Positions 18,515 to 27,197 of a DNA stretch of 64,000 bases are shown piece by piece. The position numbers were made by a program, and so were the translations under genes. The stretch covers positions 1-64,000 of the forward strand of contig NZ_ARXU01000009.1 of NCBI RefSeq assembly GCF_000756655.1, given 5' to 3'. The notes beneath the pieces are model-generated. The model made no database searches, had not been told where the DNA came from, and worked only from the letters and a program-made list of their open reading frames with translations. Numbering within the stretch: position 1 is the stretch's first letter; each line of letters opens with the position of its first letter. Origin of the DNA: Alcanivorax jadensis T9. Its GTDB lineage: Bacteria > Pseudomonadota > Gammaproteobacteria > Pseudomonadales > Alcanivoracaceae.

Positions 18515-20128
18515 TTACCTGGCTGAATCCGAGGCCACCGCATCGGCTTCCCGCTCGGTGTCGGTCAGGTGCCTGGGATCGCCCTCGGAGACCTTACCCA
18601 CCCACAACGGATGGGGCTCGGCCTGACGTATCCGCTTGCGGAACTGGCGGCGCACCACCCACAGGCAGGCCGCCACGGCCAGCAATACCAGATTGATCAG
18701 CCGGTTATCCGCTTCCAGCCAGGCATGGCTGCCTTCCAGTACCGTCTGCAACAGGGGTATGGAGAGATAGCAGAACGGCGCAACACGAAGCATCTGACTG
18801 CTGAATCGCAGCGGCGACGCGCGCAGACTCCAAGCCACCAGCAACACCAGAATCACGGCAAACACACCCCGTTCAGCCAGGGCCACCAGCCCGCTCAACG
18901 GGGTATGCGGCAACAGCTTGCTGACCAGGAAGCTGAAAGCAACGCCGATCACCACACCCGCACAGACCCCCAGAGTCAGGCGCAACAGAAAGGCCGAGGA
19001 TCGCCCCGGGCCGGTGCGATCCGAACGGCGCTCGCACCAGAGAATATTGCCGGAGACAAACAGTAGCGAGCCCAGCAGCCCCAGGAGGAAATACAACAGT
19101 TTTACCAGCAGGCCGCCGTAATCACCGAAGTGCAGGGAGTAAACCGGTGACAGGCTGGCAAAGTTGAGGCTGCGCTGCCCCGGCGCAATCACGCGCAACG
19201 GCCCCAGAGTCGGGTCCAGCACCACATGGGCATGATGCCCCACATACCCCGGCACGGAGCCGGCCACATCAATCCAGCCGGCGGCATCGCCATAGCCGCG
19301 GATTTCCAGCCAGTCCACGGTCAGTTCCGGCAGCTCATTACGGGCGGCGGACAGCACATCGCCCATGCGCGGCATGATTACGGTGTTGCCCTGGCTCTCC
19401 ACCGCCGACCACACTTCGGTTTGCTCGGTGATCACCCCGCGCAACTGGGGCCCGAAGACCAGCGCCCCCAGCAACACCGCCACCACGGTAAACATGCCCA
19501 TGGCAGCACCGGTCACCGACATGATCAGATGGAACGGGAAGCTGATAATGCCGATCACGTTGTGCAGGTTTTTCCAGTAACGGCGCATGTTGCCCTCGTG
19601 CTTGAGAGCAAAGAATTCCTTGCGGATTTTCGGCCAGTGGATCAGCAGCCCGCTGAAAAGCGCGACCCCATACATCACCGAAATCAGCCCCATGAATGTC
19701 ATGCCGATATTGATCGGCCAACCGGGATTGGGAATACCCAGGGCAAAATGCAGTTCATTGATAAAATCCGCCAGCGCCGAGCGGGGAGTCGCTTCGTGCA
19801 CCCCTTCGGCATTGAAATCCGTGGCGTGGGCGGTGACCCAATCACTGTCGGCGGACTCAAACCACATCACACCGGGATCGTCATCGTCAGGAAGCAGGTA
19901 CAGACGCTTTCGGGCATCCGGGTACTGTTCGGTGACACGTTCCAGCAGCCGGTCCATGCCCATGGGCGTGGCGGCCTGCTCCGCGAAATGTGGCTCCTGC
20001 CAGTGATGCAGCTCGTGGTGAAACACATTGATGGCGCCTGCGAAAAAGGCCACAAACAGCGCCAGGCCGCTGGCCATGCCCAGCCAGGCATGCAGATCGA
20101 TCATCCGGCGCAAACGCTCTCCTTTCAT
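18515..20128 (-). CDS. PepSY-associated TM protein, probable iron-siderophore reductase
   Basis: 537 residues with an N-terminal helix IDLHAWLGMASGLALFVAFFAGA containing the conserved His, then a periplasmic PepSY-like region and several further membrane helices, including HNVIGIISFPFHLIMSVTGA. This is the PiuB / PepSY_TM family, linked to ferric-siderophore reduction at the inner membrane. It ends a three-gene operon preceded by a Fur-box-like site, with a 4-base ATGA overlap to the small gene upstream. Confidence 0.88.
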   Translation of the reverse strand: MKGERLRRMIDLHAWLGMASGLALFVAFFAGAINVFHHELHHWQEPHFAEQAATPMGMDRLLERVTEQYPDARKRLYLLPDDDDPGVMWFESADSDWVTAHATDFNAEGVHEATPRSALADFINELHFALGIPNPGWPINIGMTFMGLISVMYGVALFSGLLIHWPKIRKEFFALKHEGNMRRYWKNLHNVIGIISFPFHLIMSVTGAAMGMFTVVAVLLGALVFGPQLRGVITEQTEVWSAVESQGNTVIMPRMGDVLSAARNELPELTVDWLEIRGYGDAAGWIDVAGSVPGYVGHHAHVVLDPTLGPLRVIAPGQRSLNFASLSPVYSLHFGDYGGLLVKLLYFLLGLLGSLLFVSGNILWCERRSDRTGPGRSSAFLLRLTLGVCAGVVIGVAFSFLVSKLLPHTPLSGLVALAERGVFAVILVLLVAWSLRASPLRFSSQMLRVAPFCYLSIPLLQTVLEGSHAWLEADNRLINLVLLAVAACLWVVRRQFRKRIRQAEPHPLWVGKVSEGDPRHLTDTEREADAVASDSAR

Positions 20129-20382
20129 GCGCCCACCCCGTATAGCGGTGTAGCCTGCAGGACCAGCCAGGCAGCCAGGTTACCGACCACCAGGGCGATC
20201 AGCGGCGGCCAGGTCTTTGCCGGCAGGGCCACCAGCAACGCCAGAAGCATCCATAGCACGATGGCCGCAATCAGTTGCAGCACCAACCATCCCTGCCAGG
20301 GCATCGGCAATGCCGCCGCCAGCAGCCCGATCAGCATCAACGACAAGGGAAGGCTGAGCAGAACGCCCAGAAAATATCTCAT
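20125..20382 (-). CDS. Small inner-membrane protein of iron-uptake operon
   Basis: 85 residues with two to three hydrophobic helices covering nearly the whole length. It overlaps both neighbours by four bases, so it is translationally coupled with the PepSY protein. Small DUF3649-type membrane proteins accompany PepSY iron reductases in Pseudomonas; assignment to that family is likely by position only. Confidence 0.75.
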   Translation of the reverse strand: MRYFLGVLLSLPLSLMLIGLLAAALPMPWQGWLVLQLIAAIVLWMLLALLVALPAKTWPPLIALVVGNLAAWLVLQATPLYGVGA

Positions 20383-20648
20383 CCGCGCAGCCCCCGCTGG
20401 AAGCTGTCACGGTAATGCCCGGCCATCAACGGCAACAGCATCGCCGGCAGGGCAAACACCCAGAGCCCCACAAAGAGCCCGACACCCACCCCCAGAGTCA
20501 CCATCCAGAGGACAGCGGAAGCAGCCAGCAACAACAAGGCCAGCAGCCGCGACAGCCCCGGAAGTGGCTGATCCAGCCAGCGCTGCTGGCGATCACTAAG
20601 ATAAAAAAGGACAACACTGGCCAGGGTGGCCAGAACGGCAAACCACAT
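20379..20648 (-). CDS. DUF3325-like membrane protein of iron-uptake operon
   Basis: 89 residues with three helices and the motif YLSDRQQRWL near the N-terminus, as in DUF3325 proteins that sit beside PepSY iron reductases. It is first in the operon, 22 bases downstream of the putative Fur box. The molecular function is unknown. Confidence 0.77.
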   Translation of the reverse strand: MWFAVLATLASVVLFYLSDRQQRWLDQPLPGLSRLLALLLLAASAVLWMVTLGVGVGLFVGLWVFALPAMLLPLMAGHYRDSFQRGLRG

Positions 20649-20670
20649 GGGAAAAGAACCCTGAAGAACT

Positions 20671-20689
20671 GATAATGGTTCTCATTTAA
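20671..20689 (-). promoter_or_regulatory. Putative Fur box
   Basis: GATAATGGTTCTCATTTAA matches the 19-base Fur consensus at 13 of 19 positions, with both half-sites recognisable. It lies just upstream of the PepSY iron-uptake operon, which is the expected target. Confidence 0.65.
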
Positions 20690-20709
20690 TAACAGTCCGG
20701 CAGGCCCCG

Positions 20710-21312
20710 TCAATCCGTGCGGACACCCCCCTCCTCACGCAGCGGCAGCAAGTGCTGGGTGGCCTCACTCAGTTTGGCGGTAGACAGCTGGTTCCAATCC
20801 ACCGCGCCCCGATCCGGCATCCACACATCCCGGAATGCCGCCGCATCGGCCAACGCCATTTCCGGGGTCAGCATGGCCACACCGTGGTGATCGCCGGCAA
20901 TCCCCCCGGCCTGTCGCACCGCAGCCCACCAGGCCGGTGGCCGCCAGCGCAGGGCCACGCCCGGCAGGTTGCAGTTCAATTCACCCTCCGACACACAGCA
21001 TTCCAGCAGTGTGTCGCGCTGGGCACTGAGACCCTGCCGCCACAGGACCGAACCTGCCACCATCACCAGTGAGGGAAAAGCCCGCAACAAGCCACGGCAG
21101 CGATCCACCTCATCCAGTTCCTCGCCCAGTATTACCTTGAAGAAAACCGGCCGCGGCGGCGCCACCTGCTTGATGACGCCAGCTTCCAGCCAACGCAATG
21201 CCACATCCAGCGCCTGGTCTTCCTCTCCGGGCAGCAACTGCTTCAGGTCTGACAGGGCAAACACCCGCGGCAGACTTTCCAGAGCCGGGGCCAGTCGATT
21301 CGCTGCCAACAT
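20710..21312 (-). CDS. Unknown protein, possible AbiEi-like winged-helix regulator
   Basis: 200 residues. The N-terminus (about 15-58, VFALSDLKQLL ... WLEAGVIKQV) looks like a winged helix. Further on, GSVLWRQGLSAQRD and TPEMALADAAAF recall the SALxxxGLT and PExALxDL segments of AbiEi-type antitoxins. The similarity is faint and by eye. Its ATG overlaps the stop of the preceding gene by one base (TAATG), so the pair is translationally coupled. No AbiEii-type nucleotidyltransferase is adjacent. The function is unknown. Confidence 0.6.
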   Translation of the reverse strand: MLAANRLAPALESLPRVFALSDLKQLLPGEEDQALDVALRWLEAGVIKQVAPPRPVFFKVILGEELDEVDRCRGLLRAFPSLVMVAGSVLWRQGLSAQRDTLLECCVSEGELNCNLPGVALRWRPPAWWAAVRQAGGIAGDHHGVAMLTPEMALADAAAFRDVWMPDRGAVDWNQLSTAKLSEATQHLLPLREEGGVRTD

Positions 21313-21923
21313 TAACGGTCCACCAGGTTAGCCAGAGGTAACTGCAGACCCAACCACTGGCGCACCGTCATTACCCGATGCAGAAGATGGCAAATGGCGG
21401 TCAACCGGCGCGGCTCGGGCAACCCGCTGCTGCGCAGGCCAGCCACTTCTTCCAGTTGTCGTTGCAATCTGTTGATCTCTCGACTGCGGCTTTCCGTGGG
21501 GCGCTGGTACTGGGCCAGCCGCAGGGTCAGCAGCTGCCCCTGGAGATCGTCCTCAAGGGCCGCATAAGCCCGTTCGATCAGGCTGTGGCTGGTCAGGTGG
21601 CGCAGCATCCCTGAAGAATGGCGACGACGTCCACCACGACGAACCGGACTGACAAACACCGCCAGCAACCCCACCACACGGTGCAACAGCGGCAACCAGG
21701 TAGCCCCTCTACGAGTCGCCTGCAGATACCACCACCAGGCCCGCAAGCGACCAATGTCCTTGCGCAGCATTCGCACCCTGGCGTAGTGGCGCCCTTCACC
21801 GCTGGAGGCATAACTGGCGCGATATACCGCCAGATACTCACCCAGCGCCTGAAGGCGATGTTCTACGGCGGTAAGCGCCAACTCCTGCTGACGCCACCGA
21901 TCCGTTTCCGTTTGGCTTCCCAT
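21312..21923 (-). CDS. Unknown Arg-rich helical protein
   Basis: 203 residues, strongly basic and mostly helical, with one hydrophobic stretch (LLHRVVGLLAVFV, about 80-92) followed by a cluster of arginines (RRGGRRRH). A Glu/Arg-rich, possibly coiled-coil segment covers residues about 140-170. I do not recognise a family. It is coupled by a TAATG overlap to the AbiEi-like gene, and the two form an isolated operon between the Fur-regulated operon and the HNH nuclease. Confidence 0.65.
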   Translation of the reverse strand: MGSQTETDRWRQQELALTAVEHRLQALGEYLAVYRASYASSGEGRHYARVRMLRKDIGRLRAWWWYLQATRRGATWLPLLHRVVGLLAVFVSPVRRGGRRRHSSGMLRHLTSHSLIERAYAALEDDLQGQLLTLRLAQYQRPTESRSREINRLQRQLEEVAGLRSSGLPEPRRLTAICHLLHRVMTVRQWLGLQLPLANLVDR

Positions 21924-22183
21924 AGCCGAGACTCCTGCAACTGCTACTACTCAAAATGCACTGCAAACAACGCCCTGGACAAACCGCACGCATGAAGCGG
22001 CTACAGCCCGGCAGCTTCACTCTAGCGACGAGCCGGAGCTATCCACAGTGGAATTTCGTTTTGCCTCGTTGCCGTTTGTATCTTGCTGCTATCGGACTAT
22101 TGCCTTAATTTGCACTGCAAGATATCGCCTACATATTAGCGTGGTAATATCCTGATCATATTGCTGCTCTCTGGACTTCCCTT

Positions 22184-22882
22184 TTGCTCAATCGACTCTT
22201 TGCTGGTTTCCTGATCGTTATCGCCAGCCTCGCCCACAGCCACCCCGGCGGCCTGGACAAGCAGGGCGGCCACACCAACCGGACCACCGACCAGTATCAC
22301 TGCCACCGTGAACCCTGCCTGACCCTGCATCGCCAGCAACAACAGGCGGAACAGGAAGCCCGCCAACAGCAACGGGCCTTTTCCGGCCTCTATGAGCGTA
22401 GTGACTGGCCCCACTGGCTGGATGAGGATGGCGACTGCCAGGACACCCGCGCGGAGATCCTGATTGCCACCAGCCAGGTGCCCGTGACCTTTACCCGGGA
22501 TGATCGATGCACCGTGGCCCGCGGACGCTGGCACGATCCCTACAGCGGAGAGACCTTTACCGCCGCAGGCGACCTGGATATCGACCACTTGGTGCCACTG
22601 CGCCATGCCCACGGCCATGGTGGCGATGGTTGGGATGAACGCCATCGGCGCCAGTTTGCCAATGATCCGGGCAATCTGTTGCCCGTCTCTGCCAGCGCCA
22701 ATCGCAGCAAGGGCGCGGGCAGCCCGGACCAGTGGCTACCGGAAAACCGGGATTACTGGTGCCAGTACGGGCAGCACTGGCAACAGATCAAACAACGCTA
22801 CCGGCTACTGATCACGCCACCGGAACAGCAAGCTATCGATAGATTGCTGTCAACCTGCCAGGTGACAGAAAGGCACCCATAA
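22184..22882 (+). CDS. Secreted HNH-type nuclease with N-terminal YHYH-like motif
   Basis: 232 residues starting with TTG and a signal peptide (LFAGFLIVIASLAHS). The mature protein begins HPGGLDKQGGHTN ... YHCH, the small His/Cys motif found in exported proteins. The C-terminal half carries a DUF1524/HNH nuclease signature: DIDHLVPLRHA, then NDPGNLLPVSASANRSKG. Cysteine pairs suggest disulfides, fitting a periplasmic or secreted location. It is probably a DNase used in nutrient scavenging. No immunity gene is evident next to it. Confidence 0.87.
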   Translation: MLNRLFAGFLIVIASLAHSHPGGLDKQGGHTNRTTDQYHCHREPCLTLHRQQQQAEQEARQQQRAFSGLYERSDWPHWLDEDGDCQDTRAEILIATSQVPVTFTRDDRCTVARGRWHDPYSGETFTAAGDLDIDHLVPLRHAHGHGGDGWDERHRRQFANDPGNLLPVSASANRSKGAGSPDQWLPENRDYWCQYGQHWQQIKQRYRLLITPPEQQAIDRLLSTCQVTERHP

Positions 22883-22885
22883 AAA

Positions 22886-22909
22886 AAGCCGCCCGAAGGC
22901 GGCTTTTTC
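22886..22909 (+). terminator. Bidirectional terminator between nuclease and lipoprotein genes
   Basis: Stem AAGCCGCC / GGCGGCTT with loop CGAA, flanked by an A-run on the left and a T-run on the right, so it can stop transcription from both converging genes. Confidence 0.93.
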
Positions 22910-22927
22910 AGCATGTATCCGCTGCCA

Positions 22928-23158
22928 TTACTGCTCGGCGGCGTCTTTCATGCTCTCGGCTGATTCTTCAGCGCTATCATAGGCATTGTCGAGATCTTCG
23001 CCCATTTCTTCCATGGGACCTTGCGGGTTCATGGAGTCTACCGCTTCGTCCACTTTTTCACCGGCCTTTTCCACCGGCCCGTCGCTGCTGTCGCAACCCG
23101 CCAGCAGGGCGGAAGAGGCAAACAATGCTGCTAAAGCTGCTTTACCGAAAGTATGCAT
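22928..23158 (-). CDS. Small acidic lipoprotein
   Basis: 76 residues from the ATG at 23158, which has AAGGAG correctly spaced. A lipoprotein signal (FASSALLAGC) is followed by a very acidic, Ser/Ala/Glu-rich helical stretch (KAGEKVDEAVDSM ... DAYDSAEESAESM-like). Such entericidin/YtxH-like small lipoproteins are often stress-related, but no function can be assigned. Confidence 0.78.
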   Translation of the reverse strand: MHTFGKAALAALFASSALLAGCDSSDGPVEKAGEKVDEAVDSMNPQGPMEEMGEDLDNAYDSAEESAESMKDAAEQ

Positions 23159-23370
23159 AGACTCACTCCTTGAAATATCAGTCATTAAGACAATCCAGAC
23201 TGTATCGTCATCATGGGCCGCACACCAAGAACAAACACGCAAAGCGCGGGCATTTTACGAATCATTACGTTGCCAGCCCAATACGCCGAAGGATTTTTAC
23301 GCAGCCACGCCCGTCGTTTCCGACAGACTGGCAGCGCCCTGCTATGATGCAGGCAAGATAAGGAGAACCC

Positions 23371-24465
23371 ATGAAGCAAATAGGCCGAAATGTGGGCGGG
23401 CTGGCGCAACTGGTTACCCGTGTGGGCAACGAAATCACCCAGGTGGTGCAGGATATTCATGGCACCGTAGCCAATCCGTTCGGCCTGCGCGGCAACGACT
23501 ACACCCCCGCGCCGATGGTCTACAACCTGATCCGTTACGGCTTTCGCCAGGCGGGCAATGTGGCAGGCATGGCGGACTTGCTGGCGGACCCCAACCGGGA
23601 ACTTCGTGACAGCCTGGACCTGCAAAGTATCGTCAACGGCATTTTCGGTCAGCTGCTGGCCGAACAGAATAGCCCCTACTCCCTGCCGATGGCTCTACTG
23701 CCCACCGGTCCGGTGCAGGGCGACACCCTGGTGGTGTTTATCCATGGCTTGTGTATGAACGATGCCTGCTGGAACAACCCGGCGGCTGATGCCTTCAGCC
23801 ACTGGGCCCGCGGTGAGATGAAAGCCGATGTGCGCTATCTGCGCTATAACACCGGCCTGCACATCTCCGACAATGGCCGCAAACTGGCCGGGCTGCTGGC
23901 CCATACCGCCCTGCCCCGGCGGGTCATCCTGATTGGCCACTCCATGGGGGGGCTGGTGGCCCGCAGCGCCCTGCATCAGGGCCGCCAGCGCGGCGACGCC
24001 TGGACCGACAAGGTCACTCACCTGGCCTGCCTGGGCTCCCCTCATCAGGGCGCCATGCTGGAACGCGCCGGCAATCAGGCCAACCGCCTGCTCGGCGCGA
24101 CTCCCTACTCCCGCCCTCTGATGCGGCTGGCCAATCTGCGCTCCGACGGCATCCGCGACCTGCGCTTTGGTTATGTGCTGGAAGACCAGTGGCGGGACCG
24201 TCCCCTGGACGAATCACGCCCCAGCAGCAAGGTGCCGCTGGATAGCCAGGTGGAGCAACTTTTCATTGCCGGCAGTGTCAGCGAACCGGGCCACCCACAA
24301 CCCCGCGGCGACTGGCTGGTAACCGTGGACAGCGGGCTCGCCACGCGTCTCTATCCCCAGGCCGACGGGCTCACCCGAGAGCTGTTCTACCAGATGGGCC
24401 ATATGACCATGATCGAGGAAAGCCGCACTTATGCGCGCATCCAGCGGTGGCTGGAATCAAGCTGA
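23371..24465 (+). CDS. Alpha/beta-hydrolase, lipase-like esterase
   Basis: 364 residues. The alpha/beta-hydrolase core has the oxyanion strand VVFIHGLCMND, the nucleophile elbow GHSMGG (Ser191) and a likely His in GHMTMIEES near the C-terminus. The N-terminal about 110 residues form a helical region without a signal peptide. It is probably a cytoplasmic or peripheral esterase/lipase acting on acyl esters. The methyltransferase gene begins one base after its stop codon, so the two are co-transcribed. Confidence 0.85.
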   Translation: MKQIGRNVGGLAQLVTRVGNEITQVVQDIHGTVANPFGLRGNDYTPAPMVYNLIRYGFRQAGNVAGMADLLADPNRELRDSLDLQSIVNGIFGQLLAEQNSPYSLPMALLPTGPVQGDTLVVFIHGLCMNDACWNNPAADAFSHWARGEMKADVRYLRYNTGLHISDNGRKLAGLLAHTALPRRVILIGHSMGGLVARSALHQGRQRGDAWTDKVTHLACLGSPHQGAMLERAGNQANRLLGATPYSRPLMRLANLRSDGIRDLRFGYVLEDQWRDRPLDESRPSSKVPLDSQVEQLFIAGSVSEPGHPQPRGDWLVTVDSGLATRLYPQADGLTRELFYQMGHMTMIEESRTYARIQRWLESS

Positions 24466-24466
24466 T

Positions 24467-25114
24467 ATGCTGCATTGCACGCTCTGCGGCAACCTCGCAC
24501 AACCGTTTGCCCAGCTGGATGTCCGTGACTTTTTTCGTTGCGGCACCTGCCAGCTGACCTTTGCAGACCCAGCCACACTGCCAGACCCGGAAACGGAAAA
24601 AGCCCACTATGACCATCACGACAATACCCCCGGGGACGCCGGCTATCGGCGATTTCTGTCACAGCTGGCGGACCCGCTATGCGAGCGCCTGAAACCCGGC
24701 GATTGCGGCCTGGACTTCGGCTGCGGACCGGGCCCGGCGCTGGCACAGATGCTGAACGAGCGCGGGTTTGCCTGTCGCACCTATGACCCGATCTACGACC
24801 CGGATCCGGCACCGCTGGATCAGCAATACGACTTTGTCACCTGCACGGAAGTGGTGGAGCACTTGCACCGCCCTGAACGGGAATGGCAGCAATTCGCCCG
24901 GCTGTTGAAACCCGGCGGCTGGCTGGGCATCATGACCCACTGGCTGGTCGACGATAACGCCTTTGCCCACTGGTATTACCACCGCGACCCGACCCATGTG
25001 TGTTTCTGGCAGCCGGACACCTTCGCCTGGCTGGCCCGGAAGCAGGGCTGGCACATCACGCTGGTGGACAATCCGGTGGTGTTGATGCAGAAGGCGCCCG
25101 ACACCGATCGGTAA
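24467..25114 (+). CDS. Class I SAM-dependent methyltransferase with zinc-ribbon N-terminus
   Basis: 215 residues. An N-terminal CTLCGN ... CGTC arrangement looks like a zinc ribbon. The methyltransferase fold follows, with motif I LDFGCGPGPALA, motif II-like VTCTEVVEHL and LLKPGGWLGIMTH. The ATG at 24467 follows the esterase TGA by one base. The substrate is unknown; the family includes methyltransferases of small molecules. Confidence 0.83.
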   Translation: MLHCTLCGNLAQPFAQLDVRDFFRCGTCQLTFADPATLPDPETEKAHYDHHDNTPGDAGYRRFLSQLADPLCERLKPGDCGLDFGCGPGPALAQMLNERGFACRTYDPIYDPDPAPLDQQYDFVTCTEVVEHLHRPEREWQQFARLLKPGGWLGIMTHWLVDDNAFAHWYYHRDPTHVCFWQPDTFAWLARKQGWHITLVDNPVVLMQKAPDTDR

Positions 25115-25175
25115 ATAAATGCCCCTAGATCTCGCGTTTCAGATTTTTATCCGGCGCCCTGCATCGAACCTGTCG

Positions 25176-25292
25176 TTACCCTGCCACCATCACCGCGACA
25201 CCCACCGCCAGCAATGCCAGCGGCACGATAATCATGGCCTGTCGGGGAAGGCGAGCCGCCCAGTGTTGATGAGTGCGGTAATCACGCTCCAT
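25176..25292 (-). CDS. 38-residue single-pass membrane protein
   Basis: A short frame starting at ATG 25292, preceded by AAGGGGGG at good distance. It encodes a basic head (MERDYRTHQHWAARLPRQ) and one hydrophobic helix (IIVPLALLAVGVAVMVAG). Composition and the ribosome-binding site make it credible. It is too short for any family assignment. Confidence 0.5.
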   Translation of the reverse strand: MERDYRTHQHWAARLPRQAMIIVPLALLAVGVAVMVAG

Positions 25293-25539
25293 GCCCCCCT
25301 TCACAACAAATTCACACTCGAGGCACCGAGTATAGGAGGCACAAGTTGACGGTTAATCGCTCATATAGATGAAAGATTGATGGCAGCGCCACACAAACGA
25401 AATACGCAAATATTGCAATATTAAAAACGCGCAAAGCTGCATATCTGGCAGCAGAGAAGAAAACTCGGCAAAAACAGTCATCTACAAACAGACATCCGCC
25501 GGCGGATTGCCGCTGAGCCACCCTTTTTCTTAGGCCCGA
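25293..25539. other. AT-rich intergenic segment
   Basis: About 245 bases, clearly AT-richer than the surroundings. Apart from the likely promoter of the 38-residue gene no feature is recognised, and minus-strand frames here lack coding character. Confidence 0.35.
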
Positions 25540-26130
25540 TTAAAGACTGTGTAGCCAGAACTGCATGGCCTTGCGGGTAGGTGTCACCTCGCCCACGTCA
25601 GTCCAGTCGAAATGGGCCACCAGCTGCTTCTGGGGGAAATAGCCCCGGCCGCGCCAGAAATCATCCAGCGGGCGATAACTGTCAGGGCGCAGAGGGTGGT
25701 CATCCGGGCGCTCCACGGCACAGAACGCCGTGTGCAGAAATCCAAAATCCGCCGCGTACTGCTCGCGTAGATCAAAGAAGCGGTGGCCAACCCCCTCACC
25801 CCGATAAGGTTGTAGCAATACCGACTCGCCAAAATAGAATACCGAACCCAGCTCCGCGCCCAGTTGCCGGAACGGTGCCTGAAATTCCTCGTCCGCATCC
25901 ATTAGCGGCAATGCCGTGGCCGCCCCCACCAGCCGGTTGAACTCCAGCGCCAACACAAAGACGCTGCGATCAGACTGGGCATAGCGATCCAGATAACGAC
26001 GCTCGTAGTCCCGATCCCCCTCGTACAAATAGGGAAAATCCCGAAATACCTGAATGCGCAGTTCAGCCAGCTCATCCAGCCAGGGCTCTACGGCAAAACC
26101 GGTAACCGGACGAATCTCCACATGGGACAT
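25540..26130 (-). CDS. GNAT-family acetyltransferase-like protein
   Basis: 196 residues from ATG 26130, which has CAGGAG upstream. The pattern of a GNAT fold is visible: an N-terminal helix-strand (ELAELRIQVFRDFPYLYEG), a central strand with FVLALEFNRLVGAATALP, and the acetyl-CoA loop YRGEGVGHRFFDLREQYA. The acceptor substrate is unknown. A single gene, separated by a 320-base gap from the next operon. Confidence 0.83.
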   Translation of the reverse strand: MSHVEIRPVTGFAVEPWLDELAELRIQVFRDFPYLYEGDRDYERRYLDRYAQSDRSVFVLALEFNRLVGAATALPLMDADEEFQAPFRQLGAELGSVFYFGESVLLQPYRGEGVGHRFFDLREQYAADFGFLHTAFCAVERPDDHPLRPDSYRPLDDFWRGRGYFPQKQLVAHFDWTDVGEVTPTRKAMQFWLHSL

Positions 26131-26453
26131 GGCAACTCCTGAACATAAACCGGACGACAGGAAACCAATAGCATGATGACAGAGGAAAGGAAAATTGCCT
26201 TTTGGGCTACAGAGTGAGGCCATGAGGCACCTGGTCGCTGCCGGGCGATCCAATCCACATCGGGCTGGGTATGGGCTGGTTGTGTTTGGATAGACCTGTC
26301 GAGTTCTGAATGGCCTGATCGCCCTACGGTCGATTTCCGCGCAAGCGCGGTTCGCACCTCAAGAGGTACTCCTACAGGGGCTTCGTAGAAATACCGACAT
26401 CCGGGGAACTTGCCAGACCCTCACTATCCAACGAGCGTAGCTCGTAGCTCATC
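26131..26453. repeat. Gap with degenerate repeat remnants
   Basis: 323 bases without a gene. It includes a degenerate copy of the GTAGGAGCG-type palindrome (GCGCAAGCGCGGTTCGC ... CCTCAAGAGGTACTCCTAC, about 26338-26380) and a short tandem GAGCGTAGCTCGTAGCTC (about 26432-26449). It marks the 3' end of the TauE operon. Confidence 0.5.
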
Positions 26454-27197
26454 TCACCCCGGCCAGGCCAGAATCCCCCCGGTCACGGCCAGCACCACAA
26501 ACACCGCCTGCCGGAATCGCTGCTCGTTGACCCGGTGATGCAACACTTCCCCCACCACCATGGCAACGATGACCACCGGTACCAGCATGGCAATACGGGG
26601 CGCTGCTGGCAGCAGGCTGCCATCCAGCAGGAACACCAGGGTGAGCAGGCTGTTGAGAGCCAGCCACACCAGAATCAGGGTGGCGCGGAAGCGTTGCTTG
26701 TCCAGGGACAGGCCGCTGAGGGCATAGACCAGCAGCGGGCCACCGGAGGCAAACAGACCATGGGTGATACCCGCCAGAAACATCCACACGCGGGCCCACA
26801 GGCCGCCATGGGCTGAGGCAGTCGCGCCACGCCACATTCGCCACAACTCCCGTCCGCTGAACCACAGCACCAGCACACCGAAGGCATTCTTGAGCAACTG
26901 GTCTCCCAGCCAGGGACGCAACCCGTAACCGGCCAAAGTCCCCACCACCATCAATGGCAGGATCAGTTTCCACAGGGTGGGCCAGTGAATGGCGCGGCGG
27001 TGACGCCAACTCAGGGTGCTGCTCATGACAATATTGAGCGGCACAAGCACCGGCAGAATCTCCGCAATCGGCAACACCAGCGCCCCCAGCGACAGGGCAA
27101 TGACGATGCTGCCAAACCCGGTGGCGGCTTCGGTGGTGAAGGCCAGAAAGATAAACAGCCCCAGCAGCAGCCAGGGCAGCGTGATCATCTCTGCCAT
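26454..27197 (-). CDS. TauE/SafE-family membrane permease
   Basis: 247 residues from ATG 27197, which shares a base with the stop of the SDR gene (TAATG). It has about eight hydrophobic helices, with the family motif FTTEAATGFGSIVIALSLGA near the N-terminus and a second related half (HGLFASGGPLLVYALSG). The family exports or imports sulfonates, sulfite or organic acids. As last gene of the flavin-monooxygenase operon it may export an organic acid product, which is inference only. Confidence 0.85.
   Translation of the reverse strand: MAEMITLPWLLLGLFIFLAFTTEAATGFGSIVIALSLGALVLPIAEILPVLVPLNIVMSSTLSWRHRRAIHWPTLWKLILPLMVVGTLAGYGLRPWLGDQLLKNAFGVLVLWFSGRELWRMWRGATASAHGGLWARVWMFLAGITHGLFASGGPLLVYALSGLSLDKQRFRATLILVWLALNSLLTLVFLLDGSLLPAAPRIAMLVPVVIVAMVVGEVLHHRVNEQRFRQAVFVVLAVTGGILAWPG

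Noticed and set aside
19226-20599. 457-codon plus-strand frame
   Set aside because: Antisense of the PepSY operon, without ribosome-binding site or domain.
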